From assembly GCF_008831285.2 (NCBI RefSeq), contig NC_045139.1:15172354-15236353 (forward strand): a DNA stretch of 64,000 bases. The letters run 5' to 3'. Of this stretch, positions 39,401 to 50,906 are shown one piece after another. Made by a program: the position numbers and the translations under genes. The notes under the pieces are model-generated. The model was not told where the DNA came from. It ran no database searches and saw only the letters and a list, made by a program, of their open reading frames with translations. The number at the start of each line of letters is the position of its first letter. Positions within the stretch are counted from its first letter, which is position 1. The stretch is from Nymphaea colorata. Lineage: Eukaryota; Streptophyta; Magnoliopsida; Nymphaeales; Nymphaeaceae.

Positions 39401-42204
39401 TGACATGAAAAGGGTGAAGACTAAAAGGGACTAATGGTGCGTGATATCCAGAGGTTCCTACTTATGACTAAAAAAATGACAATAAAGAAAACTAGTGAGG
39501 CTAGAAATATCAATGGGACAAAAGATGAAAACCAGAAAATGAATTTTTCAGTCTCCTGACATATATAAATAAATAACACACACACACACACACATATATC
39601 AGTGCATGAAGAGATATCCAGCTGCTTTTCCAGCATAGTGACCAACCAATCCAAACCAAAAAGAGACATACAAATAAGAAATGATCTATTAAACATAGGG
39701 ATTAAACTCATTGTCAACAAGTGCTGTGTTGGAAAGGTACATGGGGACATCATGTTGAATTTAGACTATTAATCCATTTTAAATAGGCGCCTATTACAGT
39801 TTAAGAATGAAAGAGCCAGTAAGCCCATGAACAGTTTCTTTCCACCATGGAGAAGTCCTTGCAACCAACTACAATGTAGTGCTGCTAAACTCTTTTGAGT
39901 AAGATAATGGAACTTGCCCTGATGTCAAAAGGAGGAAGCATATGATTTTGAAATATCAAGTATAGAAGAAAAGGAGAGCATACCTGAGGAGGCCTCTTGT
40001 TTAGACGCAAGCCTACAGCTTCTAGCTCCCTTGTTAGGATTTGTCGATGGCCTTCACTCTGCAGAATCATAGGTGGAAACTCATATGGTCAGCAAAGAGG
40101 ACAGTAGACACCAAGGAACCATTCTACAGAAACTTACCAAGAAAGAAGCTTATGAGAGTGGAATATATTTTTGCTAAAAATTATCAAACAATTTTAAAAT
40201 CAATGAAAATGAATGTACTTCAGAATTAGCTGTGCCCTCTCATAAATAAAGTATTATGACATTAAACAATACAAATATCAGTTGGGTTATAAAGTTCAAG
40301 GGAAGTTTCAATATACAACATCAGCAAATTCTTAAAGCTCTACCCACGCGGCCTTTATGAAATCTTGAAGCAATTTAAGGGGTTGATCGGAAATCTCCAG
40401 AATCAATAATAATATCTCACTGGTTAATGAATCAGAAGAATAAAAAAAATTATCATTAGTCAAAATTGTAACCAATTCTCAAAACACATGAACATACTTT
40501 GGATTAGAAATTTAGAATGCTATTATGGTGTGGTACTGGTACCAAACTCTCAGCACCAATAGATGGTTTGTGGCACAAGGATGATGTTTGAAGAAAGAAG
40601 AAATGCAACCTTCAATTAACATGGCAACATTCAATTAGATTGAGATATAAAACAATAAAGCGTACAAGACAAAATTATTTGTTTGAAATTTCCAATGGCA
40701 GGGAAAACTTACTTTTGAGGCATCCAGAACCATCAACACAATATCTGATGATTTAGCAACTGCTATGACCTGAATGATAGAAGTAAAAAATTAAATATCC
40801 ACACACATGGTGGAAAAGTAACAAAATGACGTAACCACAAAGTGGTATACCTGTCTACCACGACCTTTGCCTTCAGAGGCACCCTCAATGATTCCAGGAA
40901 GATCAAGAAGCTGTATCTTAGCATCATTGTATTGGATAATGCCTGGAATGCAAGTAAGCGTTGTGAACTCATACGATGCTGCTTCTGAGTGGGTTCCTGT
41001 TAGCAATGTTAGGAGCGTCGACTTTCCTACACTATCACAAAGAAAGAAACCATTGTTAATTGGGAGGCAGTTTTTTTTTTAATGGAATTGAAGCTGATAG
41101 GATCTAAGAAAGCTAAAAGCGCCTGCACAGGTTAAAACATACAGAAATAGTCTTTCAGACCACCAAAGAAAATTGGTAGAAGGACTATAAGTCCATAACT
41201 ATTAAAAAGTTCAATTGCTTTTGCGATGCTTTGAAAAGAATTAAGAGTCGACTCAATAGAGCTGCGGAGATATCAAACCATTAGGCATGAAAAGCAAAGA
41301 AGGCTAGTAGTATTTATTCTTGGTACCTGGGAAATCCAATTAATGCAACCCGGCCATGACCAAATTTGGTGACTTCGAAACCCTCACCAGCTCCAGTAGA
41401 TCCCTGTTTCAGGGTTCATGTAGTATACTCAAAAGTTTAAAACGCCACATCAAAACAATGGTCCACATGATGACCATGTTTTCCCTTCAACAGTATCCAA
41501 AACTTTTATCCTAGACATGTATGACATAAGGAATTCTTCATACCTTTGGAGGCTCTAAAAGTTGAGTCCTTAATTTAGCTAATTTCGCCTTCAGCTGCCC
41601 AAGATGATACTCTGCAAATGTTCCACCATCAAGTGAAGTCAAGCCATTTACTTAGAAGTTCTTGAATAAAACAGATAAATTCGGTGACTAAGCACCAGGA
41701 GCACGAGCAACTTTTTGGCAAGGGGCACGTCTAAATTTCAAGGCTAAAGTAATCGAATGACGATGCCCACGCTCCAGAATAGAACATCTCATCTATCATG
41801 CTTTAATTAGCAAATGATGAAATATCCTCGAAAGAGAGCCACTGACGATCACAGCTAATATACGAATCTAGAAATGGATATCTGGCGGCACCACAATGAT
41901 GCAGAATCGTGATAGGGATATCGGAAGAGAATTTACGAGTTTTAGGCCGGAAAATCAACCACTAGAGATTTCAAAGTTCCACTGTAGATTTCACGGATAA
42001 GAAGCCACAACCACTACAGACATCAGTTATACGAAATTTGCCACCACAGAGATTATCGAAAGTATACGCGATAAAAACAACATGAACAATCCCAAATTCA
42101 GCGCCAGTAAGAACGAGGGGGAGAAAGAGGAAACCTGTGGCTTTGTTCTTTTGGGTCCTCGCCATTTCGGCTTCAATCTCCTTTATCCTCTCGATGATAC
42201 CCAT
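36491..42204 (-). CDS. DRG2: Developmentally regulated GTP-binding protein, DRG2 subfamily
   Basis: Conserved OBG/DRG GTPase associated with translating ribosomes; the family binds DFRP partners. Eleven minus-strand exons: 42204-42135, 41611-41544, 41403-41327, 41031-40851, 40769-40713, 40058-39984, 38877-38758, 38186-38016, 37760-37647, 37536-37366 and 36586-36491. The sum is 1200 nt, exactly 399 aa plus stop, with all phases consistent. Seen: an N-terminal helical region with [14 protein letters not shown] (EYHLG is DRG2-like; DRG1 has AHHLG); G1 GFPSVGKST spanning exons 3-4; G2 region [12 protein letters not shown]3 DLPGIIEG followed by GKGRGRQ; NKID (G4) in exon 8; a TGS domain at the C-terminus with [10 protein letters not shown] and a VQIVKKK end; then a basic plant-type tail ending KAPLKT. 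All GTPase motifs are intact. It appears functional. Confidence 0.96.
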
Positions 42205-44793
42205 CCCTGACCAACAAGAAAGTCACTGGAAAAAACAAGCCTTTTGGTGGAATTTCTAGCTCCGGCGACAAAAATTTTCGCGGCAAGTTACACCGATCCA
42301 GAGGGAGGCCGCTCGAACGTCGCTCGCAGCAAATGGAAGGTGGTGCTGAGTGCTGGAAACCTCCCTCTTCCTTTTCCCTATGCCAATAAAGCCCACGCGA
42401 TTCCTCGCCGTTACAACGTGCCCCAGAGTCAGTGGACCCGTTTAGTTCTCCTCTATGTGATATAAAATATGAATCCCGATCGGTCCAGTCGGGTCTGGAC
42501 AAAATCAGCAATATCCAAGAAATATTCAACCGAAATTATTTAATAGATTAAATAACTTACATTAAATGTGTAACGCCTTATCATCTTCATTTATTAAGTA
42601 TATTCTTCCTTTAGAAAATGAATAATTTTTTAATAATATGGAAAAGAAATCTGGACAATGTGAATTATGACCCAATTCTTATGTACATGTAAATTACATG
42701 ACTGGGAATTTTTCTCTTTTCTTTTTTATGTCAAAATTTGAATTCAGAATAAAAAATGGGACGACAAAGAAGAATTTGGATCCTAAAACTGGAAGTCCTT
42801 TTTCTGTCTGAAGGTTCGATCAAAATGGAAAAGAAAAACGGATCCCGGAGGTCTAGACCCGACGCTCATACGACGAGAAGATGCCCTAAACAGCGGAGAA
42901 ACCCCCACTGCCTTTTTTGTCTCAGCGCCAGACTGACCCGATCTGCCATTGACGTTGGAGCCGGCGAGGCACTTTCCGGCAGGAGGACTAGCCGGGGAGT
43001 TTACGGTCTCCCTCCCTCTCTCTCCATTTATGGTATTCAATTTTGTATTCTTCTCGAAGTCAAGAACCCAAGTGTCAGATAAGGGACTTGTTGGCAATTT
43101 CAAAGAGTATTAGTATAGGTTTTACTTGGTTAAAGTGATTCAATGAGTGAGGGCAAGTGACCAAGCTGTGAGGCTGAAATGTTCTTAAATAGTTTCCTTT
43201 TAAAGTTTAGTTGCATGCTTGGTTTTGCGGACGATTAATGGAACGCCGATCAGGTTGAGGATGAATCGCTGTCGTTTGGTTGGTAGCTTTCGGTGCAGTT
43301 CTGGATTTCTTTCTTGCTTCTTGGATTTAGTGACTTTTGATATTATTCTAGTTAATATATCTGTCTGTTTCATTTATCTCATGTCACTTACTTTTTACGC
43401 TTCTCGGAATTCAGGTTGTCCTTCAAATGGTTGCCTAAATCTAATTAACGTGTTTATTCTCTTAATTTATTGCATTTTAGCCGCCATTGATGATGCCAAT
43501 ATCAGTTCTCTAAACGTTTGGCTCTTAGCTTCTCTTGTTGCTGGGAGTTCCTAATATGTCAAGATAGGTTGATTAATTCTGAGGAATAGTAGATATTACA
43601 TTGTTAACGTTGAAAGAAAAGGCAATATTTAAAGAAAGCAATGCCTTAGATTATAAATTTGTACACCTAGACATGCGTATGATAGCGCAGAAATTTGCTG
43701 GTCTCTGACTGTTTTAGCATTTTATAAAACCTGCGGAATTGTTGAAACACAGTGATCTAAACTTGATGCATAACTAAATCAACGGTAAGAAACAAAAATA
43801 TGGGATCTGACCGTTATCTCTCTCTCGCTCTTCGTTTGTTTTGTTTTGCATTCAAGATCTTTTAAGTCTTTCCTTCTCTTTCATCTCCTGGAGCTAATTG
43901 TATTAGTTGTCGATTTAATGAAGCTAAATGTTGATTAACCAGTCATGTTTTTGGTTTAAAGAAAAAATTCAAGTCTATGGATGAGCTTTTGAGCTTTCAC
44001 CTTTCCGTTGTCTTCTGCTTCTAGGTGCATCCTTCATGATTTCAAGAAAAATGATGGATTTTTATTTGCATCTAAAACACATTAAAAGGTTAATAAGACA
44101 ACAAGCCAGGCTGGGGTTTGATTCAACTGTCAATCATGGCATAGCATTTATCTTTCTGATACTTTAGTGGGTTAAACTCTCTAAAGGATTGTTTTTTAGT
44201 CCATAATCCATCTGATTAGTCATTCTTCATGAGTGACATTATTATTTCCATCTGTTATTCGATAGTTAGGAAACATTGGTTTAGATGAAAATCTCTGCTT
44301 GTGGCTATACTATTGATGACAAATTACCTTTTTCTTTCTTAATGGTCAACAATAACATACAAAATTATGTTTCTGAATTTGCTTTCAGGTGTTAGTATTT
44401 CTCTCCTGATTCTTTTTTGTTGTCTTGCCTTGAACAAAATTTGTTTTAGTTTCATATTTTTAACCCTATTTTTGCCCTTTACAGAACTTATCGTGGATAC
44501 CCCTTAAAACATGAAGGAATCTTAAACAAGTTTGGTACATAATCTTGGTAGTATCTTTCCATTGGTCTTCAAAATGATGTAGAGAATCAGAGATTCTGTT
44601 TTGTCCAATATAAACATAGGGTACAAGTTATCCCAAGGGATGCTAGGGGCTTATATTTGGTGGATGCATTGAGAAGGCACTAACTTTTTGCTAAATTAGT
44701 TAGAAATTCCTTGTTCTACGTCAAATCTTCTGGTGATTTGAAAATGCTAATCTCCATGTTAGTGTGGTTTAGAATATAAAATATTATGAAAGG
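42205..44793. other. DRG2 upstream region; GC-rich stretch; AT-rich intergenic
   Basis: Upstream of DRG2, a GC-richer stretch at about 42840-43020 is followed by CTCTCTC and an ATGGTATTC at ~43028 that could serve as a donor. This could be the first exon of a plus-strand transcript sharing a divergent promoter with DRG2, but I cannot link it to any exon with confidence. ORFs of 108 aa (42756-43082) and 111 aa (43219-43554) match nothing I recognise. The rest is T-rich, with nothing seen. Confidence 0.4.
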
Positions 44794-45798
44794 GTGCCTG
44801 ATATTGGGCAAATAACAAATCACCGCTGAACTTATAAAGTTAACAAATAGGTTCTCAACTTTGGGAGGAATTCTCAAAGATCTGCCTATTAAAATAAAAG
44901 TATGTTGTAAAAAGCGTATCGTAAGCCGTATCGGTCTGGCTTTAAGATACGCTGTATCGTAAAATATCGTAACGTATCGTAACCGTATCATTTTTTTTAA
45001 TAAATCAGAAAAAATAGGAAAAAAAATAAAAAAATTCATAAAAAATCAGTAAAAAACAAGAATAATATGTTCTTCATAAAAAACACATAGATTTATAAGT
45101 CATAAGGTCCATAAGTCTATGAGATACCACATCAAAAAACAAGTTTTAGATGTTATGTTTACATCACAAGATGATAATGAAATTGTGAAAATGTTCAATG
45201 TCAATACATATAAAATGAAAGCACTCTCGACTCTCATTCATAATCTTCATCATATTCATTCTCATCCTCATCTCCATCTTCTTCTTCATTTTAATCTTCA
45301 TGATTTAAAAAAACCTCTTTCCTCCCAACGAGAATCAGCCACCCACGCACAAATCTATGGTTTAATCGATGATTTCATTTTGAAAATCGATGATTTAACA
45401 ATGGAAATCTATAATTTCCCTTCACGGCGGCACAATCTCTAGGTTAAAAATGAATAAGGGCCGGGTTTTTATAAAAAAAAAACTCGAAAAGGGGGTTCCA
45501 GCCCTCATTTTTTGAAATCAGCCCGTATCGTAAGATACAGGGCATGTATCGTATCGTATTTTGTAAAAGATACGTATCGTATCGTACGTATCGGCCCAGT
45601 ATCGTACGTATCGTACAACACTGAATTAAAACATTATATGTTTGAGGTAAAATGGCAAAAATATCCATCATAAAAGCCATTATTTTCATCTATTTATCAG
45701 TAGGTGGCTGTTTGCGAATATCTTTCAAAAGTCAAATACGTATTTGTTAACTTTTCAATGTTGAGAGGTGATTTGTTATTTGGCCAAATGTTCGGTGT
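44794..45798. mobile_element. Foldback (long inverted-repeat) element with nested GTATCGTA-rich core, ~1 kb
   Basis: Outer arms: 44794-44890 reads in part GGGCAAATAACAAATCACCG and AAGTTAACAAATAG. The reverse complement of 45695-45798 reads GGCCAAATAACAAATCACCT and AAGTTAACAAATAC in the same order. Inner core: 44903-44909 TGTTGTA is mirrored by 45614-45620 TACAACA. Just inside each are clusters of GTATCGTA/TACGATAC words (44914-44995 and 45523-45613). Between them are A-rich sequence and a 107-aa ORF (45119-45442) without recognisable homology, part of it encoded by a TTCATC-type simple repeat. No transposase is seen inside, so it would be non-autonomous. It ends about 760 bp before the hAT ORF. 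Confidence 0.65.
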
Positions 45799-46558
45799 TT
45801 TTTTTTTGTAATGTTGTCTTTCAAATATCTAGATTGGCATGCCATTGTTGTCAATGAACACCCAAAAGTTATGTAGCTTACGTGGTTGTTAGGAATTCTC
45901 CTTTGTGAAATGTAATATAGTCCTGCCACAATTACATATTCCAACAAATATTCCTAGCACAAACTTTGTGATGTTCCCATAGCTCTTGAACAACGGGTAA
46001 ATAATGGTCCCTTGATTCTGCTTGATCTTTTTGTGTACGTTATTGGAATTATGATACATCTAATATCTTGTACTTGTTCAGGTTCCCTGGGTAATTAGTT
46101 CATTTTACTACTTGCCTTTCGTCTTGGATCTATCAAGAAATTAAGGTTCAGTTGAGGTCAGTGACTATTTATGCATTATTAAGTACATATGTTGTTCCAG
46201 GAAATATTTTTTATTATGTACTGCAAGTGGAGATAAATTGTCAATTTCATATTGCTATAAGGAATTACTTGTCAATTATATATTGATCAATGAATATTCT
46301 GTTTATAATATATTGTCTCAAGAGATAAATAGCATTATGTATTTATGGTAGAAAATGTTTTGTTGAATATGTATTTTTGTCATTGGTTATGCATTTATTT
46401 ATTTATTTACTGTCACACAATATGATGATATATTTCTATTGATATAAAATTGTTAAAAGACATATATTGACTATTGTTGATTATATAATCATTATAAATT
46501 TAGACAAGACATTGTGGATTATATACTTATCAATTTTTTTTATTTTTAATGTGTAGGA
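45799..46558. other. AT-rich region upstream of the hAT ORF
   Basis: No coding signal. The final bases TTTTTAATGTGTAG at 46543-46556 look like a polypyrimidine tract plus 3' splice site, placing an AG two bases before the ORF's ATG. TTGTTCAG at ~46080 could be another acceptor. Either would mean the hAT ORF has a 5' UTR intron. Confidence 0.4.
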
Positions 46559-48898
46559 ATGGACAAGTTTTTGATGAAAAGGTTTGTCTTTGATAAATAT
46601 TCTGCAAATCAAGAAGAAAATGCATCATGCAAAGAAGGAGAATCAAGTGAGGTTCCAATTAATATTGAAGTTGATCTAGCAAACTTGCCTACAGATCCTG
46701 CACTTCGTCTTCCTATATACAATTATCATCCCAATATTCAAGATAGTGTTCGCAAAGCATATCTTTTGCAAGATCTTTATCAACCTCGTAATTGTGTATT
46801 CCAACGAAACCATCAAAAGCGGAAGTTTAATCCAGCTTGGTTTGATGAGTATAAGGACTGGTTGGAGTATAGTCCAACTAAACACAAAGCATATTGTCGA
46901 TATTGTTACCTCTTCAAGCCAAAGCATACAAATAAGTTCAATACAGAGGCATTTGTATCTAAAGGATTCGATAACTGGAAAGAGAAAAAGAGGCTTGATA
47001 AGCATGTTGGAGGCCCTAACAGTTTTCATAATTTAGCACGAATCAAGTGTGAAGCATTGAAGCAACAAATGCAACATCTTGTGACTATATTTAATAAGCA
47101 AAATGATGAATACAAGATTCATCTTTGGGCAATTATTGCAATGAGATATTTGTTGAGGCAAGGATTGGCATTGTCTGCACATGATGAAGAATCTCTTAGT
47201 GAAGGCATTTTCATTGATTTGTTGAAGCTTTTTGCAAAGTTTAGCAATGAAATAAATGATGGTGTACTGAAAAATGCTTTAGAAAATAACAAGTTGATAT
47301 ATCCTGATATACATAAGGATATTATCAAAGCTGTTGCTATGGAAACAAGAAATGCTATTGTAGATGAGCTTGGGGATACATTTTTCTCTATATTACTTGA
47401 TTCTCGGGATGCATCAACTGAAGAACAGATGGCTATTGTTTTACGATTTGTTAATGAAGAAGGCCAAGTAGTGGAACGATTTCTTGCCCTTATATGTGTT
47501 CTTGAGACAAATGCTGTATCACTCAAAGCATCAATCGAAGATGCATTCTCTAAGCATGGATTAAGCATATCAAATTTGCGCGGACAAGGTTACAATGAAA
47601 CAAGTAGTATGAGGGGAGCCTTTAATGGATTGAAGACCCTTATATTAAATGAAAATGAGTCTGCATTTTATATTAATTGTTTTGCACATCAACTCCAATT
47701 GGCATTAGTTGCGGCCTTTAGAACCCATTGGCTACTTGATATGTTTTTCAGCACATTAGAAGAGTTGTCTAACTTTTTTACTACTTTGTGTGGCAGACTT
47801 GAGCTGGTTCAAGAAGTGGAATTGATGGAAATTGCTAAAGCACTTGAATTAGGTGAACTTAAAATAGGACAAGGATTAAATGAAGAGATAAGTTTCAAAC
47901 AACCTGGTTATACTCAGGGTTCTCATTATGTTGCTTTGATCAATTTACTCAACATGTATTCTTCTGTGATCAAGGTATTAGAGTACTTTGCAGATAATAC
48001 AATTTCAGGAAAAAGGATAAATGCAGTTCTGTTGTTACAGAGGTTGCAAGGTTTTGAATTTGTGTTTTGCTTACATTTGATGTTTAGAGTCTTGGGGCTA
48101 ACTAATGAGCTTTCAGAAGCACTGCATGAAAATGATCAAAAAGTTGTTCATGTAATGAGTTTGGTTGCTGCATCAAAACAGGGCCTTCAAAATATGAGAG
48201 ACAATGGTTGGGACTCTCTTGTGAATGAAATATCCATATTTTGCAAGAAATTTGATATTCTAATTCCTGATCTAGAGGACTTGTGCACAGTTAAAGGACA
48301 ACCAAGACGTGTGGCTGACAGAATTACATGTTTGCGTCGTTATTGCGATGAAGTATTTTACACTATCATTGATTTGCAACTTCAGGAATTGAATGCTCAT
48401 CTCACTGAATCAAATGTGGAGTTCCTCATTTCTGTGGCATGTTTAAGTCCCAAGCATTCTTTTTCTACTTTTGATAAAGATAAGTTGGTTCATCTTGCTC
48501 ATCTTTATCCTAAGGACTTTTGTGGAGCTGACTTGGATAAACTTGAAAAGCAGTTGGATGAATATATTATAGAAATGAAGAATAATGTGAAGTTTTCAAG
48601 TTTAAATTCTTTGGCAGAACTTGCAGAAATGATGGTAGCAACTCAAAAGCATGAAGAATTTCCTTTAGTTTATTTGTTGATCAGATTGACACTAACTTTA
48701 CCAGTTGCAACAACAAGTGTTGTAAAGGCATTTTCAGTCATGTGCAACATCAATACTCGGCTAGATAATGAGATAGGAGATGAATTGATCAGCGATGCTT
48801 TGGTTACTTATGTTGAGAAGGATATATGTGACGCCATCAGCAATGAAGCTATCATGAATTATTTTCAGAATATGAAAAGCAGGCGATGCCAATTGTAA
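46559..48898 (+). CDS. hAT-superfamily transposase-derived protein (zf-TTF, DUF4371, hAT dimerisation), intact ORF but altered catalytic residues
   Basis: Single uninterrupted 779-codon ORF. Domains: zf-TTF about residues 85-170 (RKFNPAWFDEYKDWL; ligand candidates C113, C116, H149, C164, all present; HVGGPNSFHN); the DUF4371/RNase-H-like core about 170-480 (LLDSRDASTEEQMA, LRGQGY, ESAFYINCFAHQLQLALV); and the hAT C-terminal dimerisation region about 698-779 (FPLVYLLIRLTLTLPVATTS, IGDELISDALVTYVE). It belongs to the ZMYM1-like plant family. Compared with the family consensus recalled from memory, GYDGASNMRG is GYNETSSMRG (Asp to Asn at 346), SVERAFS is SVVKAFS (Glu to Val at 722) and TRWGSH is TQGSH (Arg-Trp replaced by one Gln at 453). 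The first Asp (D281) remains. Transposition activity is therefore unlikely, while DNA binding and dimerisation could persist. The ATG at 46559 is the first in frame. Confidence 0.9.
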   Translation: MDKFLMKRFVFDKYSANQEENASCKEGESSEVPINIEVDLANLPTDPALRLPIYNYHPNIQDSVRKAYLLQDLYQPRNCVFQRNHQKRKFNPAWFDEYKDWLEYSPTKHKAYCRYCYLFKPKHTNKFNTEAFVSKGFDNWKEKKRLDKHVGGPNSFHNLARIKCEALKQQMQHLVTIFNKQNDEYKIHLWAIIAMRYLLRQGLALSAHDEESLSEGIFIDLLKLFAKFSNEINDGVLKNALENNKLIYPDIHKDIIKAVAMETRNAIVDELGDTFFSILLDSRDASTEEQMAIVLRFVNEEGQVVERFLALICVLETNAVSLKASIEDAFSKHGLSISNLRGQGYNETSSMRGAFNGLKTLILNENESAFYINCFAHQLQLALVAAFRTHWLLDMFFSTLEELSNFFTTLCGRLELVQEVELMEIAKALELGELKIGQGLNEEISFKQPGYTQGSHYVALINLLNMYSSVIKVLEYFADNTISGKRINAVLLLQRLQGFEFVFCLHLMFRVLGLTNELSEALHENDQKVVHVMSLVAASKQGLQNMRDNGWDSLVNEISIFCKKFDILIPDLEDLCTVKGQPRRVADRITCLRRYCDEVFYTIIDLQLQELNAHLTESNVEFLISVACLSPKHSFSTFDKDKLVHLAHLYPKDFCGADLDKLEKQLDEYIIEMKNNVKFSSLNSLAELAEMMVATQKHEEFPLVYLLIRLTLTLPVATTSVVKAFSVMCNINTRLDNEIGDELISDALVTYVEKDICDAISNEAIMNYFQNMKSRRCQL

Positions 48899-49402
48899 GT
48901 GTTTCACGACTTTAGCTGTTTTGTTTCACTTTAATTCATAAGTATATTTTGTTTATTTTATTTTAGTATGTGTTGTCACTTCCCAACCAAAAATGTCTCT
49001 CTCCGCCATTGTAGACAGCACAAGAAGATGTTGACAACACAAGAGGATGACTAATGGGCCAGGGTGTTGGTTTCAACTTTCAACATGATAAAATTATTAT
49101 TTAAATCAACGACGTGATGCACAAATCTTAGGAAGGCAAATAGAAGGGCAAAATAAACTTTGGATATGGGCTGATCTCAATACCATCCACATTATGGGTA
49201 AAAAGCTACAAATATAAGGAATCATGCATGATGTGGATCTTGGACTTTGCTCATCACCTCTTTTTTAAGACGTAAAAAATTTCTCCTGGTTCATCTTTTC
49301 CATTATGTGATCCAAAGATACTTTTTCAGAAAGTCAAAGTATAAGCTGTCATTTTCTGAAAAAGTAAGTCTACAGAAAATGCATTCGTTAGAAACTTAGG
49401 AT

Positions 49403-49442
49403 GTATATATATATATATATATATCTGTGTGTGTGTGTGTGT
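49403..49442. repeat. (TA)n(TG)n compound microsatellite
   Basis: About 11 TA units followed by about 7 TG units. Confidence 0.93.
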
Positions 49443-50291
49443 AAAGTACTCTACCACATTGAATAAACACCATGGTGCACTTCTGTCAACCTGCAAATCT
49501 CATCTGCTTCGGACACAGATGAACCATGCTTGCATGCCTCTGATCTCAAATTCATGGATTTGAAAAGGGATCTTAGGTCTCTTGTTTGAAAGATGCATGA
49601 CATAGTGGACAAAAAGGATTGCAAGTCCATGCTTGAAAATCCGCAGTTTAATAAATAATCACTATAAAGTAGGTTCCACATACGATGTGACGCTCAAATC
49701 TCTGCCCCAGGATAATCACACACCCATATGGTGTTCAAGCTGGAAAAGATGTGCATTTTGGATCACAGTCTAATTTTAATCCCTTAATGGTTGTTGTAGA
49801 GTAGATGTGAATGGATTGGATTTAGGTCACGCACATAACGAAATCCAAAGTCATATATAAAATTCTTTTTGATGTACACAAGCTGCGCATTGGATTAAAC
49901 TCTTGACCTTTCTTATCCTTGAAAACCTTAATGTTGAAACCTCTTGCTAAGTAGCTGGAGGGGTGTGAAACACTTAAGAATACATTGAAGGGCTGGGTCC
50001 AAGTAGTGAAATGCCCTCCCTAGACCTGTTCTACTAACTTAAGTGCCCACTCAATTGGATTTGTAGCTCTGCCACTGGCTCTCATCTGTCCTCTCTCTTC
50101 CCATTGGAGAGGACGTGAAGGGAGAGAGAAAGAGGGAGGGGCAGCTTCACCCAGTCCCACGCTCAACTGGTTGAATGCATTTCCCTATATGTAGGAAATA
50201 TTTCTTTTCATTCTTCTTTTCAACTTTTCAAATATGAAGCCTTCTAAAAAGTGATTTTCAGGATTCTGTTTGTAGAAATGAGTTCTGAATC

Positions 50292-50317
50292 ATCTCTCTC
50301 TCTCTCTCTCGCTCTTA

Positions 50318-50352
<35 letters not shown>
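50292..50352. repeat. (CT)n(CA)n compound microsatellite
   Basis: CT run interrupted by GCTCTTA, then a second CT run passing directly into CA repeats. Confidence 0.93.
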
Positions 50353-50612
50353 CCACACCCCTACGCATGGATACAATTGATTGTTGAGGTCATGAGGGAG
50401 GAAAGTTCAATATTGGTCCTCTCTCTGTTTTAATGATAAATTTTAAGGGCAACTCACAGGTCAGTGTGCTCATAATTTTGTAGCCTTTTTTTTCCTTTGT
50501 AAATGGTAGTTCTTCTTTGTGTCAAGCGGCTTTGTGAACGAGGTCTTTCAAATCAATGATATGAAGCCTTGTTCTTTTAGCAAAATGAGAGTGTAACTTT
50601 GTCTGCTGTTAG

Positions 50613-50906
50613 GCACTGCTAAACTGTCGGAAGACTCGGAACAACAAGAAACTTCTTGGACGCATTCATGCTTTTGACGGACACTGCAATATTGTTCTGG
50701 GGAATGTTACCGAGATGTGGTTAAAGGATTGTGTGACCAGACAGGTTGGAAGCTTGGAACATTCTACCTATTCCTTTACCTCTAATATGCTTCAGTTGTG
50801 CAGATGCCAAAGACTGGTAAAGTCAATAAGAAGAACTAGCCTGTAAATAGGGATAGATTTATCAGCGAGTTGTTCCTGCATGGAGATTCTGTAATCCTTG
50901 TCATCG
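50613..50906 (+). pseudogene. SmD2 (pseudo): Pseudogene of spliceosomal Sm protein D2 (SmD2), two partial exons
   Basis: SmD2 is a core snRNP protein of the Sm ring. Block 1 (50613-50720, after a TGTTAG acceptor-like sequence) translates to [20 protein letters not shown] and then [15 protein letters not shown]. Against the SmD2 consensus recalled as [23 protein letters not shown] and EMWTEV it has a three-residue insertion and several substitutions. Block 2 (50804-50906, after a CAG acceptor) translates to [11 protein letters not shown], a stop at about 50837, then [21 protein letters not shown], matching VPKTGKGKKK and [21 protein letters not shown]. Intron-like sequence sits between W and VPKTG. 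The stop, the insertion and the missing N-terminal part make it non-functional. The retained intron argues for a segmental duplicate, not a processed copy. Confidence 0.85.

Larger units (their letters stand above)
48899..50612. other. Intergenic between hAT ORF and SmD2 relic
   Basis: Contains a compound (TA)n(TG)n microsatellite at 49403-49442 and a compound (CT)n(CA)n at 50292-50352. I could not find a matching terminal inverted repeat for the hAT element here. No gene is supported. Confidence 0.45.

Noticed and set aside
45119-45442. 107-aa ORF inside the foldback element as a transposase gene
   Set aside because: A third of it is translated TTCATC-type repeat (His/Leu-rich), and no transposase motif is present.
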